From positions 1 to 5,724 of the forward strand of contig JAPPKT010000494.1 in assembly GCA_028819675.1 (NCBI GenBank): DNA of 5,724 nt. The letters are read 5' to 3'. The position numbers were made by a program, and so were the translations under genes. Source of the DNA: Caldilineaceae bacterium. Lineage in GTDB: Bacteria; Chloroflexota; Anaerolineae; Caldilineales; Caldilineaceae. Under the pieces are notes generated by a model. The model worked only from the letters and a program-made list of their open reading frames with translations, made no database searches and had not been told where the DNA came from. Positions 1-5,590 of the stretch are shown piece by piece; position 1 is the first letter of the stretch; every line of letters starts with the position of its first letter.

Positions 1-1378
1 CCACAAGGCTGATATTCGCCTCGCTCGACCCCTGCGCAATCGCGATCACATTGATGTCCCGCTCGCCCAGCGCATTGAAGACCCGCGCCGCGATGCCCGG
101 CGTCCCCTTCATGCCCGCCCCGATCACCGCCACGATCACAATGTCCGGCTGGTGGCTGATCTCCTCGATCATATTTTGGGCCAGCTCGCGTGCGAACTCC
201 ACCTTGAGTGCCCCGACCACCGCATCGCCCTCCGCCTCGGGCACCACGAAACAGATACTCTGCTCGCTGCTGCCCTGGCTGATCATCAGCACATTGGCCC
301 GCTGCCGCGCCACCGCGTCAAACGTGCGCGCCGCGATCCCGGGCACACCGATCATCCCCCGCCCCGCCACCGTAATCAGCCGCAGTTCCCGCACCGCCGT
401 GATCGCCTTCACCCCGTGGTGCAGCTGGCGCGTCTTCTCGACGATGCGCGTGCCTGGGTGGGAGGGATTGAACGTGTTGAGCACGCGCAGCGGTATCTTA
501 CTCTCCACCGCCGGCGTGACCGTCTTGGGGTGCAGCACCTTGGCGCCGTAGTAAGCCAATTCCGCCACCTCCTCGTAGGAAAGCTCCTCCATCGACTGCG
601 CCGTTTCGACGATGCGCGGGTCGGCCGTCATGACCCCGTCCACGTCCGTCCAGATCTGGATCTCGTCCGCATCGAGCGCCGCGCCCAGTATCGCTGCCGA
701 GTAGTCCGACCCGCCCCGCCCCAGCGTCGTCGGCACGCCCTTCTCCGTCGCGCCCACAAAACCGGTCACAACCGGCACCACACCGCTCTGCATCATCGGC
801 AGCAGCCGGTCCCGGCAGCGCGCCGGCGTGGCCTCCATCAGCGGATTGGCGTTGCCGAACTGGTCGTCGGTGATGATCAGCTCGCCCGCGTCCACGAACT
901 GGGAATTTACCCCGTTCGCCCGCAGCACAGCCGCCAGCAGCGGCGCGCTCAGCCGCTCGCCCACCCCGCTGACAACATCCAGCCCCCGTTGCGTCAGCTC
1001 TCCCAGCACCGTGATGCTGCGGCACAAACGCTCGAACTCGCGCAGCCGGTTGTCGAACAACCTGCCCAGCCCGGCGCGCTCCACCCCGTCCTCGATCAGC
1101 TGCCCGGCCACCACCTGGTGCCGCACCAGCAGCTGGCTCCGAGCGTCGCGGTAAGGCGTCTCGTCCCCCGCCGCCGCCGCCTGCGCCGCGTCGATCAGCG
1201 TGTTCGTAACCCCGCCCATCGCGCTCACGACCACCAGCACGCCAGGGCTCTCCGCACTCTGCTCGGGTCCACCCGCGCCCCCAGTCTGCCTCTCGACCGC
1301 CGCGGCCACAATTTTCGCTGCGCTATCGATCGATTCCGCTGTACCGACCGACGTCCCGCCAAATTTCATCACGATCAT
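1..1378 (-). CDS. Aspartate kinase (ThrA/LysC-type), 3' end cut by the window edge
   Basis: This enzyme phosphorylates L-aspartate to 4-phospho-L-aspartate, the first step toward lysine, threonine, methionine and isoleucine, in the cytoplasm. The frame stays open for 459 codons from ATG 1378 to the window edge. Visible landmarks are the N-terminal KFGGTSVG nucleotide-binding motif (residues 5-12), VSGVGERLSAP (136-146), GRGGSDYSA (220-228), WTDVDGVMTADPR (243-255) and LAYYGAKVLHP (274-284). Two ACT regulatory domains follow, at about 332-395 and from 412 on, each carrying a QGSSE motif (368-372 and 449-453). The second resembles the ThrA ACT domain, so the gene may continue into a homoserine dehydrogenase domain (bifunctional ThrA/MetL type) or stop soon after as a monofunctional kinase; the cut prevents a decision, so no symbol is given. 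The start could also be ATG 1369 (MKFGGTSVG); neither has a clear Shine-Dalgarno. A SAM-I riboswitch lies in its leader. Confidence 0.96.
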   Translation of the reverse strand, partial: MIVMKFGGTSVGTAESIDSAAKIVAAAVERQTGGAGGPEQSAESPGVLVVVSAMGGVTNTLIDAAQAAAAGDETPYRDARSQLLVRHQVVAGQLIEDGVERAGLGRLFDNRLREFERLCRSITVLGELTQRGLDVVSGVGERLSAPLLAAVLRANGVNSQFVDAGELIITDDQFGNANPLMEATPARCRDRLLPMMQSGVVPVVTGFVGATEKGVPTTLGRGGSDYSAAILGAALDADEIQIWTDVDGVMTADPRIVETAQSMEELSYEEVAELAYYGAKVLHPKTVTPAVESKIPLRVLNTFNPSHPGTRIVEKTRQLHHGVKAITAVRELRLITVAGRGMIGVPGIAARTFDAVARQRANVLMISQGSSEQSICFVVPEAEGDAVVGALKVEFARELAQNMIEEISHQPDIVIVAVIGAGMKGTPGIAARVFNALGERDINVIAIAQGSSEANISLV

Positions 1379-1411
1379 ACGCGTCTGACTCGCTCTACAA
1401 GAAGAATAAGT

Positions 1412-1446
1412 AAAAAAATACCTCGCGCCGTCCAGACGAGAGGTAT
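1412..1446 (-). terminator. Intrinsic terminator (riboswitch expression platform) before aspartate kinase
   Basis: Read on the minus strand, AUACCUC (1446-1440) pairs perfectly with GAGGUAU (1424-1418). An inner CGU/ACG pairing can form in the loop, and the stem is followed at once by a U tract (1418-1412). It sits 33 nt before the aspartate kinase start and directly after the SAM-I aptamer, so it is best read as the regulated attenuator and not as the end of another gene. Confidence 0.88.
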
Positions 1447-1470
1447 CCGACTATTCTACTGCCTCTCATC
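1435..1470 (-). promoter_or_regulatory. Antiterminator competing with the SAM-I P1 helix and the terminator
   Basis: The 3' strand of aptamer helix P1, GAUGAGAGG (1470-1462), can pair with CCUCUCGUC (1443-1435), giving nine pairs with one G-U. The second strand overlaps the 5' arm of the terminator (1446-1440). The antiterminator therefore excludes both P1 and the terminator. This is the classic OFF-switch arrangement: with SAM bound, P1 holds its 3' strand and the terminator forms; without SAM, the antiterminator forms and transcription continues. Confidence 0.82.
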
Positions 1471-1583
1471 TTCCAGACTATATCTGCCGGAATTGGCACC
1501 TACGTCACGGAAGAACTTCTATCTTCCGCTACCGGGTTGCCGAGGCTTCACAGGGCCGGTCCCTCCGCCTCTCTGGATAAGAG
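1463..1583 (-). promoter_or_regulatory. SAM-I (S-box) riboswitch aptamer
   Basis: The minus-strand RNA matches the S-box consensus throughout. P1 is CUCUUAUC (1583-1576) with GAUGAGAG (1470-1463), one G-U. Next come the AGAGAGGCGGAGGGACCGGC core, then GUGAAGCC and GGCAACC, which form the P2 kink-turn and pseudoknot region. P3 is an extended hairpin, CGGAAGA with UCUUCCG. It is followed by the diagnostic GGUGCCAAUUCC junction and a small P4 hairpin, CAGA-loop-UCUG. The family binds S-adenosylmethionine and usually lowers expression of methionine and SAM synthesis genes. Here the aptamer is followed by a mutually exclusive antiterminator/terminator and then the aspartate kinase gene, so it should repress that gene when SAM is plentiful. 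Confidence 0.96.
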
Positions 1584-1610
1584 CTCAGCTATTCAGTTGT
1601 AATGCGGGCA

Positions 1611-1639
1611 AATGTAGCAGACGCCCCGCCCTATGTCAA
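1611..1639 (-). promoter_or_regulatory. Sigma70-type promoter of the riboswitch-aspartate kinase unit
   Basis: On the minus strand a perfect -35 hexamer TTGACA (1639-1634) is followed by a 17-nt spacer and TACATT (1616-1611), which matches the TATAAT consensus at four of six positions. A start near 1604 would place the SAM-I aptamer about 20 nt into the transcript, exactly where a leader riboswitch should begin. Spacing and position make this convincing despite the imperfect -10. Confidence 0.8.
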
Positions 1640-1812
1640 ATTTCGCGGGCGGGCAGCAAAAAACAAGGGAGACGCCACAGAAAAAGCGACCAGAATAAGG
1701 TTTGGGTCCGTCTCCTCTCTCCACCAAAAAAATGGAACTCGGAACGCGTTTATTCTGACGTGCGAGCGGAGTAACTGGGCGTTGACATTTCAACCAGTCC
1801 GCCCTACCGTAG

Positions 1813-1833
1813 GGGCACCCCTTGTGGGTGCCC
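1813..1833. repeat. GC-rich inverted repeat (hairpin)
   Basis: GGGCACCC (1813-1820) and GGGTGCCC (1826-1833) are perfect inverted copies around a 5-nt CTTGT loop, with one further G-T pair outside. A smaller palindrome, CCCTA-CCG-TAGGG (1802-1814), overlaps its left arm, so two alternative hairpins are possible. There is no T tract on either side, so it is not a typical intrinsic terminator. Similar GTAGGGGCACCC-like hairpins are, from memory, scattered between genes in Chloroflexota genomes. Confidence 0.6.
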
Positions 1834-1892
1834 TGGCTGTTGCTCCCTCGTGGGCCCCCTCGTGTCTCCTATGTGTCCCCCCTGGAACAAAG

Positions 1893-1995
1893 AAATGCGT
1901 CCTTCGCGTAACTTCGCGGATCAAAAAAGGTGTTCTTCGCGCCCCTTCGCGTGACTTCGCGGATCAAAATAAGCTGTCCTTCATGTCCCTTAGCG
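1893..1995. repeat. Short tandem repeat cluster built on CTTCGCG heptamers
   Basis: Exact CTTCGCG copies start at 1902, 1912, 1935, 1945 and 1955, with degenerate copies near 1893, 1979 (CTTCATG) and 1989 (CTTAGCG). Neighbouring heptamers are 10 bp apart, and groups end in GGATCAAAA. The two best units (1901-1926 and 1944-1969) are 26 nt long, differ at one base and lie 43 bp apart. The cluster lies just beyond the stop codon of the sensor kinase gene. Confidence 0.75.
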
Positions 1996-2023
1996 GTTCT
2001 CAGATGCTGATTTTCTCCCTCAG

Positions 2024-4402
2024 CTACTGCTCACCCATCGGCATGCGGTAGCCCACCCGCGGCTTGTTAAAAATGTACGTAGGACTACCGGCGTCGTCCC
2101 CCAGCTTGCGGCGCAGCCTGTTGATGATATTGCGCACCGGCCCGGAACTGCTCGTCTTCTCCACGCCCCACACCCGTCGCAGCAGCTGGAAGTTGGTCAC
2201 CACGCGACCCGCATTCACCGAAAGCTCGGCCAGCATCCGGTACTCTATGTTGGTAAGATCAACCGGACGCCCCCCGACGGTCACCCGGCGCTCAGCGTAG
2301 TCGATGGTCAACTCTCCCAGATGATAGGGCTCGGAAGGCGCCGCCAATTCAGGCGCGGCCCGCCTGCGCAGGGCTGCCCTGATCCTCGCCACCAGTTCGG
2401 TCGTCGCGAAGGGCTTCAGAATGTAGTCCTCCGCTCCCATGTCGAAGGCCCTGGCGATCAGGTCTTCCTGTCCGTATACCGACAGAAAGATGACCGGTAC
2501 GTCCGTCACCATTCGGATCTCCCGCATCAGCTCGATGCCGTCGCTGCCCGGCAGTACCATGTCGAGCAGGACCAGATGAGGTCTGCTCTCCTCGATCAGG
2601 CGGAACATATCCTCCGGGTCGGCGGTCACGGTCGGCGCGTACCCCGCTTTGTATAGCGCCTCCCGGACATTCCTGAGCATCTGGGGGTCGTCGTCCACAA
2701 CGAGGATGCGTGGATTCCTCCGCTGCGAACGCTGAGAGCGTCTGACCGGCTGTACAGTTCCACGCTCATTCTCTCCGACCATCGGGATGGTGAACGTAAA
2801 CCGGCTGCCCCGTCCTAGCCCGTCGCTCTCAGCCCAGATGCGGCCTCCGTGGGCTTCAACAATCCTCTTGCAGATGACGAGGCCCAGGCCGGAACCTCTG
2901 CTCTCCCGGCCCCACACCTCACCTTCGAGTGGAGAGAACTTGCGAAACAGGCGCAGCAGCTGCTCTTCCGTCATCCCCACGCCGTCGTCGGAGAGCGAGA
3001 TCGCCACGTGCACCTCCTTCCGCTCTGCCGCAATCCGAATCGCCGACGACTGGCTGGAGTGCCTGGCCGCATTGGACAACAGATTGCTCAAAACCTGGCC
3101 CATGCGCCGCTGATCAGCCATGATCAACGGCAGGTCCGGTGGGATGTCAATGTGCAGCCCAATACGGTTCCCTGCACTGATAAATCTGCTCCTCGCCACG
3201 TCCACCAGGGCCACAACCTCAGACGGTTCGGGATCCACCGGCAACATGCCCGTTTCGATGCGCGCTACGTCCAATAGGTCGCCGATCAAGACCCGCATGT
3301 TGTCGGCTTGGTCTCGAATGATACGGTTGAACTGCTCTATCTCTGCCGACTCCAACTCGGAGCCGGTTTCCAGCAGCGTGTCCACCGATCCCCGAATGGT
3401 GCTCAGCGGTGTCCTCAGCTCGTGGCTCACCATGCCCAGAAACTCGGCGCGCAGCCGGTCCAGTTCCTCCAGGGGCGTCATGTCCTGCAGGGTCACCACC
3501 ACCGACTCGACCGCACCCTCCTCCGAACGGATCGGCGTTACGTTGACCAGCGTCGTAACCGACTGGCCGCAGGAGGTCTGCAAAACGATCTCCTCGGCCA
3601 CCACCGTCTCGCTCCTCTGCAGCACTAGGGCCAGGGGAAACTTCGCCAGAGAGATTTCCCGTCCGTCGGCCCACCGTATGGTCAGATCGTCCAGGATCTC
3701 CTCTTCCTCATGATCTGGCTCACGCAGGACGTCGGTGATCCGCCTCGCTTCCCGGTTGACCCACATTGGAACGCCCGTCTTCGCGTCCAAAACAATGACG
3801 CCTACGGGCACCGTGTTTGCAAGTGCCACAAGGTTTTCCCTGGCTTGCAGTTCGTCCCGGTGTCTGCGCGCGTTGACGATCACCAGCGCCGCCTGCAAAG
3901 CGAACATGGCCAGGGTCTCCTCATCTTCAAGAGTGAACTCTTCTCCTTCTTCTTTATCGGCGAGAAAGAAATTGGCGACGACTTCGTCCTGGTGTAGGAC
4001 CGGCGCCGCCATAAAGGGGAACACCGGCGGCACCGCCATCGGCAAATCGTAGCGCGGCAATCCCTGCGCGCGGATGTAGCCGTGGAAATCCCGACTGCGC
4101 ACCGGTCCCTTGCTCGCGTTAATCTTCTTGACGAGCGGCATCGGCGTCGACAATTTCCACAGCTGACGGCGCTCGTCGGCAGTAAACCCGGAGCTTAGAT
4201 AGTCCTGTATCTGCCCCGAACTGTCCAGGACGATGATAACGCCGTAGCGGGCGCCAGTCACCGATCGGGCGCTGTCCAGAACCCCCTGCAACACCGTCTC
4301 GAAGTCGAGGCTCTCGTTGATGCGAAGGCTGGCCTCGCTCAACTTGGAAAGGCGGACGCGCAGCCTCTCTATCTCCTGCTCAAGCTCTTCTCTGCTCTTC
4401 AT
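2024..4402 (-). CDS. Cytoplasmic hybrid histidine kinase with receiver and OmpR-type DNA-binding domain
   Basis: This single protein should sense a signal, autophosphorylate, pass the phosphate to its own receiver and bind DNA. Domains in the 792-residue product: a short coiled coil (1-23), a GAF domain (about 23-177, reminiscent of DosS/DevS GAF domains), a PAS-like domain (187-310), HisKA with SHELRTPL and phospho-His 327, and HATPase_c with N-box Asn444, DDGVGM (472-477), the F box LFRKF and GSGLGL (503-508). A basic Ser/Arg/Gln linker follows, then a receiver with acidic residues 570-572, phospho-acceptor Asp614, Ser641 and Lys663, and a PhoB/OmpR-type winged helix (692-792). All catalytic residues are present. 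No membrane segment is visible, so it is probably soluble. I chose ATG 4402 because GGAGGT lies 7 nt upstream; ATG 4417, five codons earlier, has no such site. It is divergent from a DUF308 membrane protein gene. The sensed signal is unknown. Confidence 0.95.
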   Translation of the reverse strand: MKSREELEQEIERLRVRLSKLSEASLRINESLDFETVLQGVLDSARSVTGARYGVIIVLDSSGQIQDYLSSGFTADERRQLWKLSTPMPLVKKINASKGPVRSRDFHGYIRAQGLPRYDLPMAVPPVFPFMAAPVLHQDEVVANFFLADKEEGEEFTLEDEETLAMFALQAALVIVNARRHRDELQARENLVALANTVPVGVIVLDAKTGVPMWVNREARRITDVLREPDHEEEEILDDLTIRWADGREISLAKFPLALVLQRSETVVAEEIVLQTSCGQSVTTLVNVTPIRSEEGAVESVVVTLQDMTPLEELDRLRAEFLGMVSHELRTPLSTIRGSVDTLLETGSELESAEIEQFNRIIRDQADNMRVLIGDLLDVARIETGMLPVDPEPSEVVALVDVARSRFISAGNRIGLHIDIPPDLPLIMADQRRMGQVLSNLLSNAARHSSQSSAIRIAAERKEVHVAISLSDDGVGMTEEQLLRLFRKFSPLEGEVWGRESRGSGLGLVICKRIVEAHGGRIWAESDGLGRGSRFTFTIPMVGENERGTVQPVRRSQRSQRRNPRILVVDDDPQMLRNVREALYKAGYAPTVTADPEDMFRLIEESRPHLVLLDMVLPGSDGIELMREIRMVTDVPVIFLSVYGQEDLIARAFDMGAEDYILKPFATTELVARIRAALRRRAAPELAAPSEPYHLGELTIDYAERRVTVGGRPVDLTNIEYRMLAELSVNAGRVVTNFQLLRRVWGVEKTSSSGPVRNIINRLRRKLGDDAGSPTYIFNKPRVGYRMPMGEQ

Positions 4403-4409
4403 CTGCCTG

Positions 4410-4415
4410 ACCTCC
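4410..4415 (-). promoter_or_regulatory. Shine-Dalgarno that sets the sensor kinase start
   Basis: GGAGGT on the minus strand ends 7 nt before ATG 4402. It overlaps the second codon of the longer reading from ATG 4417, which has no purine-rich stretch in front of it. This favours translation from 4402. Confidence 0.75.
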
Positions 4416-4463
4416 ATTCAGAATCAACGCCCCGCGAGACCCTTTGTGCCTCTCCGGCTGGAA

Positions 4464-4493
4464 ATGGGACAGCTTTGGGGGCGCCCGTCCCAT
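4464..4493. repeat. Inverted repeat in the divergent intergenic region, possible operator or leader hairpin
   Basis: ATGGGAC (4464-4470) and GTCCCAT (4487-4493) are perfect 7-bp inverted copies separated by 16 nt. The spacer contains the 8-bp palindrome GGGCGCCC (4479-4486). It lies between the -10 box proposed for the sensor kinase gene and that gene's start, so it could form a leader hairpin in the transcript or be a dyad protein-binding site. There is no T tract to suggest termination. Confidence 0.5.
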
Positions 4494-4511
4494 AATGGCA
4501 TCTGGATGGCA

Positions 4512-4552
4512 AAATTACACAATAATCTCGAGAAACATGACCTAAATTATAC
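4512..4552. repeat. AT-rich direct repeats, candidate binding site for the adjacent winged-helix regulator
   Basis: AAATTACAC (4512-4520) and AAATTATAC (4544-4552) match at eight of nine positions and begin 32 bp apart, about three helical turns. A further short pair, TTAAA at 4559 and 4566, lies next to them. OmpR/PhoB-type proteins usually bind direct repeats, and the second copy overlaps the -10 box of the sensor kinase gene. The binding role is inference; AT-rich promoter DNA can give such matches by chance. Confidence 0.35.
4546..4551 (-). promoter_or_regulatory. Consensus -10 box, probable promoter of the sensor kinase gene
   Basis: The minus strand reads TATAAT exactly at 4551-4546, in an AT-rich island that stands out from the GC-rich surroundings. 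No good TTGACA-like hexamer is found 16-18 nt upstream. If used, it would start RNA near 4539 and give a leader of roughly 135 nt that includes the ATGGGAC inverted repeat. No equally clear promoter was found for the opposite gene. Confidence 0.45.
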
Positions 4553-4636
4553 GCTCACTTAAACATTAAATGGTGTACCCTCGAAAAGGCAATAGCCTTA
4601 ACCGTCAGCAGGACGATTCACGGTACCCCCAAACAA

Positions 4637-4640
4637 AGGA
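4637..4640 (+). promoter_or_regulatory. Shine-Dalgarno that sets the DUF308 protein start
   Basis: AGGA ends 7 nt before ATG 4648. The earlier in-frame ATG at 4570 lacks such a site and would add a polar 26-residue stretch before the first membrane helix, so 4648 is preferred. Confidence 0.65.
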
Positions 4641-4647
4641 CAAACCC

Positions 4648-5208
4648 ATGACGGAATCAAAACAGCCCGTAGACATCCTCTGGTGGATACCCTTAACCCG
4701 AGGGATCATCCTCGTCCTGTTCAGCATTGCCATGTTTACCTTCGGCCGCGGGACCACCCTCGTTGCCATGATCACCATACTCGGCGCTTACTGGATAGTC
4801 GATGGCGTATTCGATCTCTTTGAAGGTGTCGTCGGTCAGGTGGAAGGAAAGCGCATCTGGAAGATCATCAGCGCCGTTATCAGCATGGTCGCTGGATTCA
4901 TGATCGTCAGCAACCCCATCCTCAGCGGATTCTTCGCTAGCACATTCTTCATCGCGCTTATCGGCTTCACCGCCGTCACCGCCGGCGTCGGCACCATCCT
5001 GGCCCGCAGCGGCAGGAAGCGGTCCATCCCCGGCATACTCCTCGGAGCCCTCTACATCGTCTTTGGCGTCCTGATTCTGTTCAATCCCATCGTCACGCAG
5101 GCACTCATTATCGTCCTCCTCCCCTACTGGGCGCTCGGCACCGGCATCCTCGCCCTTGGCACCGGTGCCTACATGCGCCTACGCAAGCAGCCAGCACCAA
5201 ACGCGTAA
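4648..5208 (+). CDS. DUF308/HdeD-like integral membrane protein
   Basis: The 186-residue product is very hydrophobic and fits the HdeD/DUF308 family: six membrane helices in two repeated groups of three, with little outside the membrane. Likely helices are at about 11-32, 37-59, 71-88, 93-118, 127-145 and 149-175. Typical features are the WIVDGVFDLFEG segment after helix 2 (49-60), a GKRIWKI basic turn before helix 3, and a YIVFGVLILFNP segment (136-147) in helix 5. In enterobacteria HdeD is linked to acid resistance, but the biochemical function of the family is not established and should not be assumed here. The gene starts at ATG 4648, preceded by AGGA, and is divergent from the sensor kinase/DNA-binding fusion, whose product might control it. 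A small hairpin, AAGGC-AATA-GCCTT (4586-4599), lies upstream. Confidence 0.9.
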   Translation: MTESKQPVDILWWIPLTRGIILVLFSIAMFTFGRGTTLVAMITILGAYWIVDGVFDLFEGVVGQVEGKRIWKIISAVISMVAGFMIVSNPILSGFFASTFFIALIGFTAVTAGVGTILARSGRKRSIPGILLGALYIVFGVLILFNPIVTQALIIVLLPYWALGTGILALGTGAYMRLRKQPAPNA

Positions 5209-5244
5209 TCCGCATCACGCTCGCAACCGCGCTGTGCAGATTAG

Positions 5245-5574
5245 CCCGAGTTCCGTCCACGACTGCGCAATTTGCAGAAAGAGGCGCTACAGAGCCAGCT
5301 TTCCGACCTGGAAGCGGACATCCACGGGTATGAGAGTCTCAATGCCGGCGATTCTGCGTTTGCGCTCCTGAAGAATGTCTCAAAACTCCCAAAGCCCTTG
5401 ATCAGCGCGCGTATCGCCAGCGGCCTCAGTCAACGAAATCCAGCTGAGCGCCTCGGACTGAAAGAGCAACAGGTCCAGCGCCATGAAGCCAGCGAATCCG
5501 CCTCTGCGAGCTTCACCAGAATCAGAGAAGTGGTCGCAGCATTAGGCATAGAGGTGGACGATAGGGACCTATAG
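5245..5574 (+). pseudogene. XRE-family HTH protein (antitoxin-like), probably 5'-truncated remnant
   Basis: The frame encodes an amphipathic, probably coiled segment (QLSDLEADIHGYESL, residues 9-23 counted from TTG 5272) followed by a Cro/XRE helix-turn-helix (about 42-97) with the motif ERLGLKEQQVQRHEAS. I recall this type as a small regulator with a longer N-terminus. Here family-like sequence (FRPRLRN) continues upstream of the first usable start, TTG 5272, to an in-frame TAG at 5242-5244, and there is no Shine-Dalgarno. In the first HTH helices the usual LTQKELAERLGL appears as LSQRNPAERLGL, placing a proline in a helix, and the usual QRYEA reads QRHEA. These point to decay. It remains possible that a 100-residue protein is made from TTG 5272. 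It follows the DUF308 gene on the same strand, with unrelated function. Confidence 0.6.
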
Positions 5575-5590
5575 GCCCGACTGAGCAAAA

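Larger units (their letters stand above)
1640..2023. other. Non-coding intergenic region between aspartate kinase leader and sensor kinase gene
   Basis: I find no credible gene in this stretch; open frames here have no family resemblance and overlap the repeats or the promoter. It contains a GC-rich hairpin (1813-1833) and a cluster of CTTCGCG-type repeats (1893-1995), annotated separately. An 8-bp inverted pair, CAGAATAA (1691-1698) and TTATTCTG (1750-1757), encloses 51 nt and may be chance. No hairpin followed by a U tract was found downstream of the sensor kinase stop, so its transcript end is not visible as an intrinsic terminator. Confidence 0.6.

Noticed and set aside
51..1154. Further plus-strand frames (51-551, 828-1154) and minus frame 498-1025 over aspartate kinase
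   Set aside because: All overlap the conserved kinase motifs in another frame and have low-complexity composition.
1691..1757. CAGAATAA/TTATTCTG inverted pair around 51 nt, possibly mobile element ends
   Set aside because: Eight base pairs at this distance can occur by chance, and no flanking target duplication is visible.
152..1774. Long plus-strand open frame of 540 codons
   Set aside because: It is antisense to the aspartate kinase, its riboswitch and promoter; the product is Arg/His/Pro-rich with no family features, an effect of high GC.
1593..1793. Minus-strand 66-codon frame upstream of the riboswitch
   Set aside because: It overlaps the -35/-10 promoter and the expected transcription start, and resembles no known protein.
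1782..1810. Plus-strand TTGACA with a 17-nt spacer and TACCGT
   Set aside because: The -10 is poor and no plus-strand gene lies downstream.
1602..2051. Plus-strand 149-codon frame
   Set aside because: It runs through the hairpin and CTTCGCG repeats and into the sensor kinase 3' end; no protein-like features.
2849..3713. Plus- and minus-strand frames inside the sensor kinase gene (2849-3277, 3120-3713, 3219-3674)
   Set aside because: Shadows of a gene with complete kinase motifs in the minus-strand frame.
4491..4526. CATAAT (4491) and AATAAT (4521) as plus-strand -10 boxes for the DUF308 gene
   Set aside because: No acceptable -35 at normal spacing; GGGACA lies 19 nt before CATAAT, too far and only four of six.
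4570..4647. Upstream ATG at 4570 for the DUF308 gene
   Set aside because: No ribosome site; the extra 26 residues are polar and unlike the family N-terminus, whereas ATG 4648 has AGGA at 7 nt.
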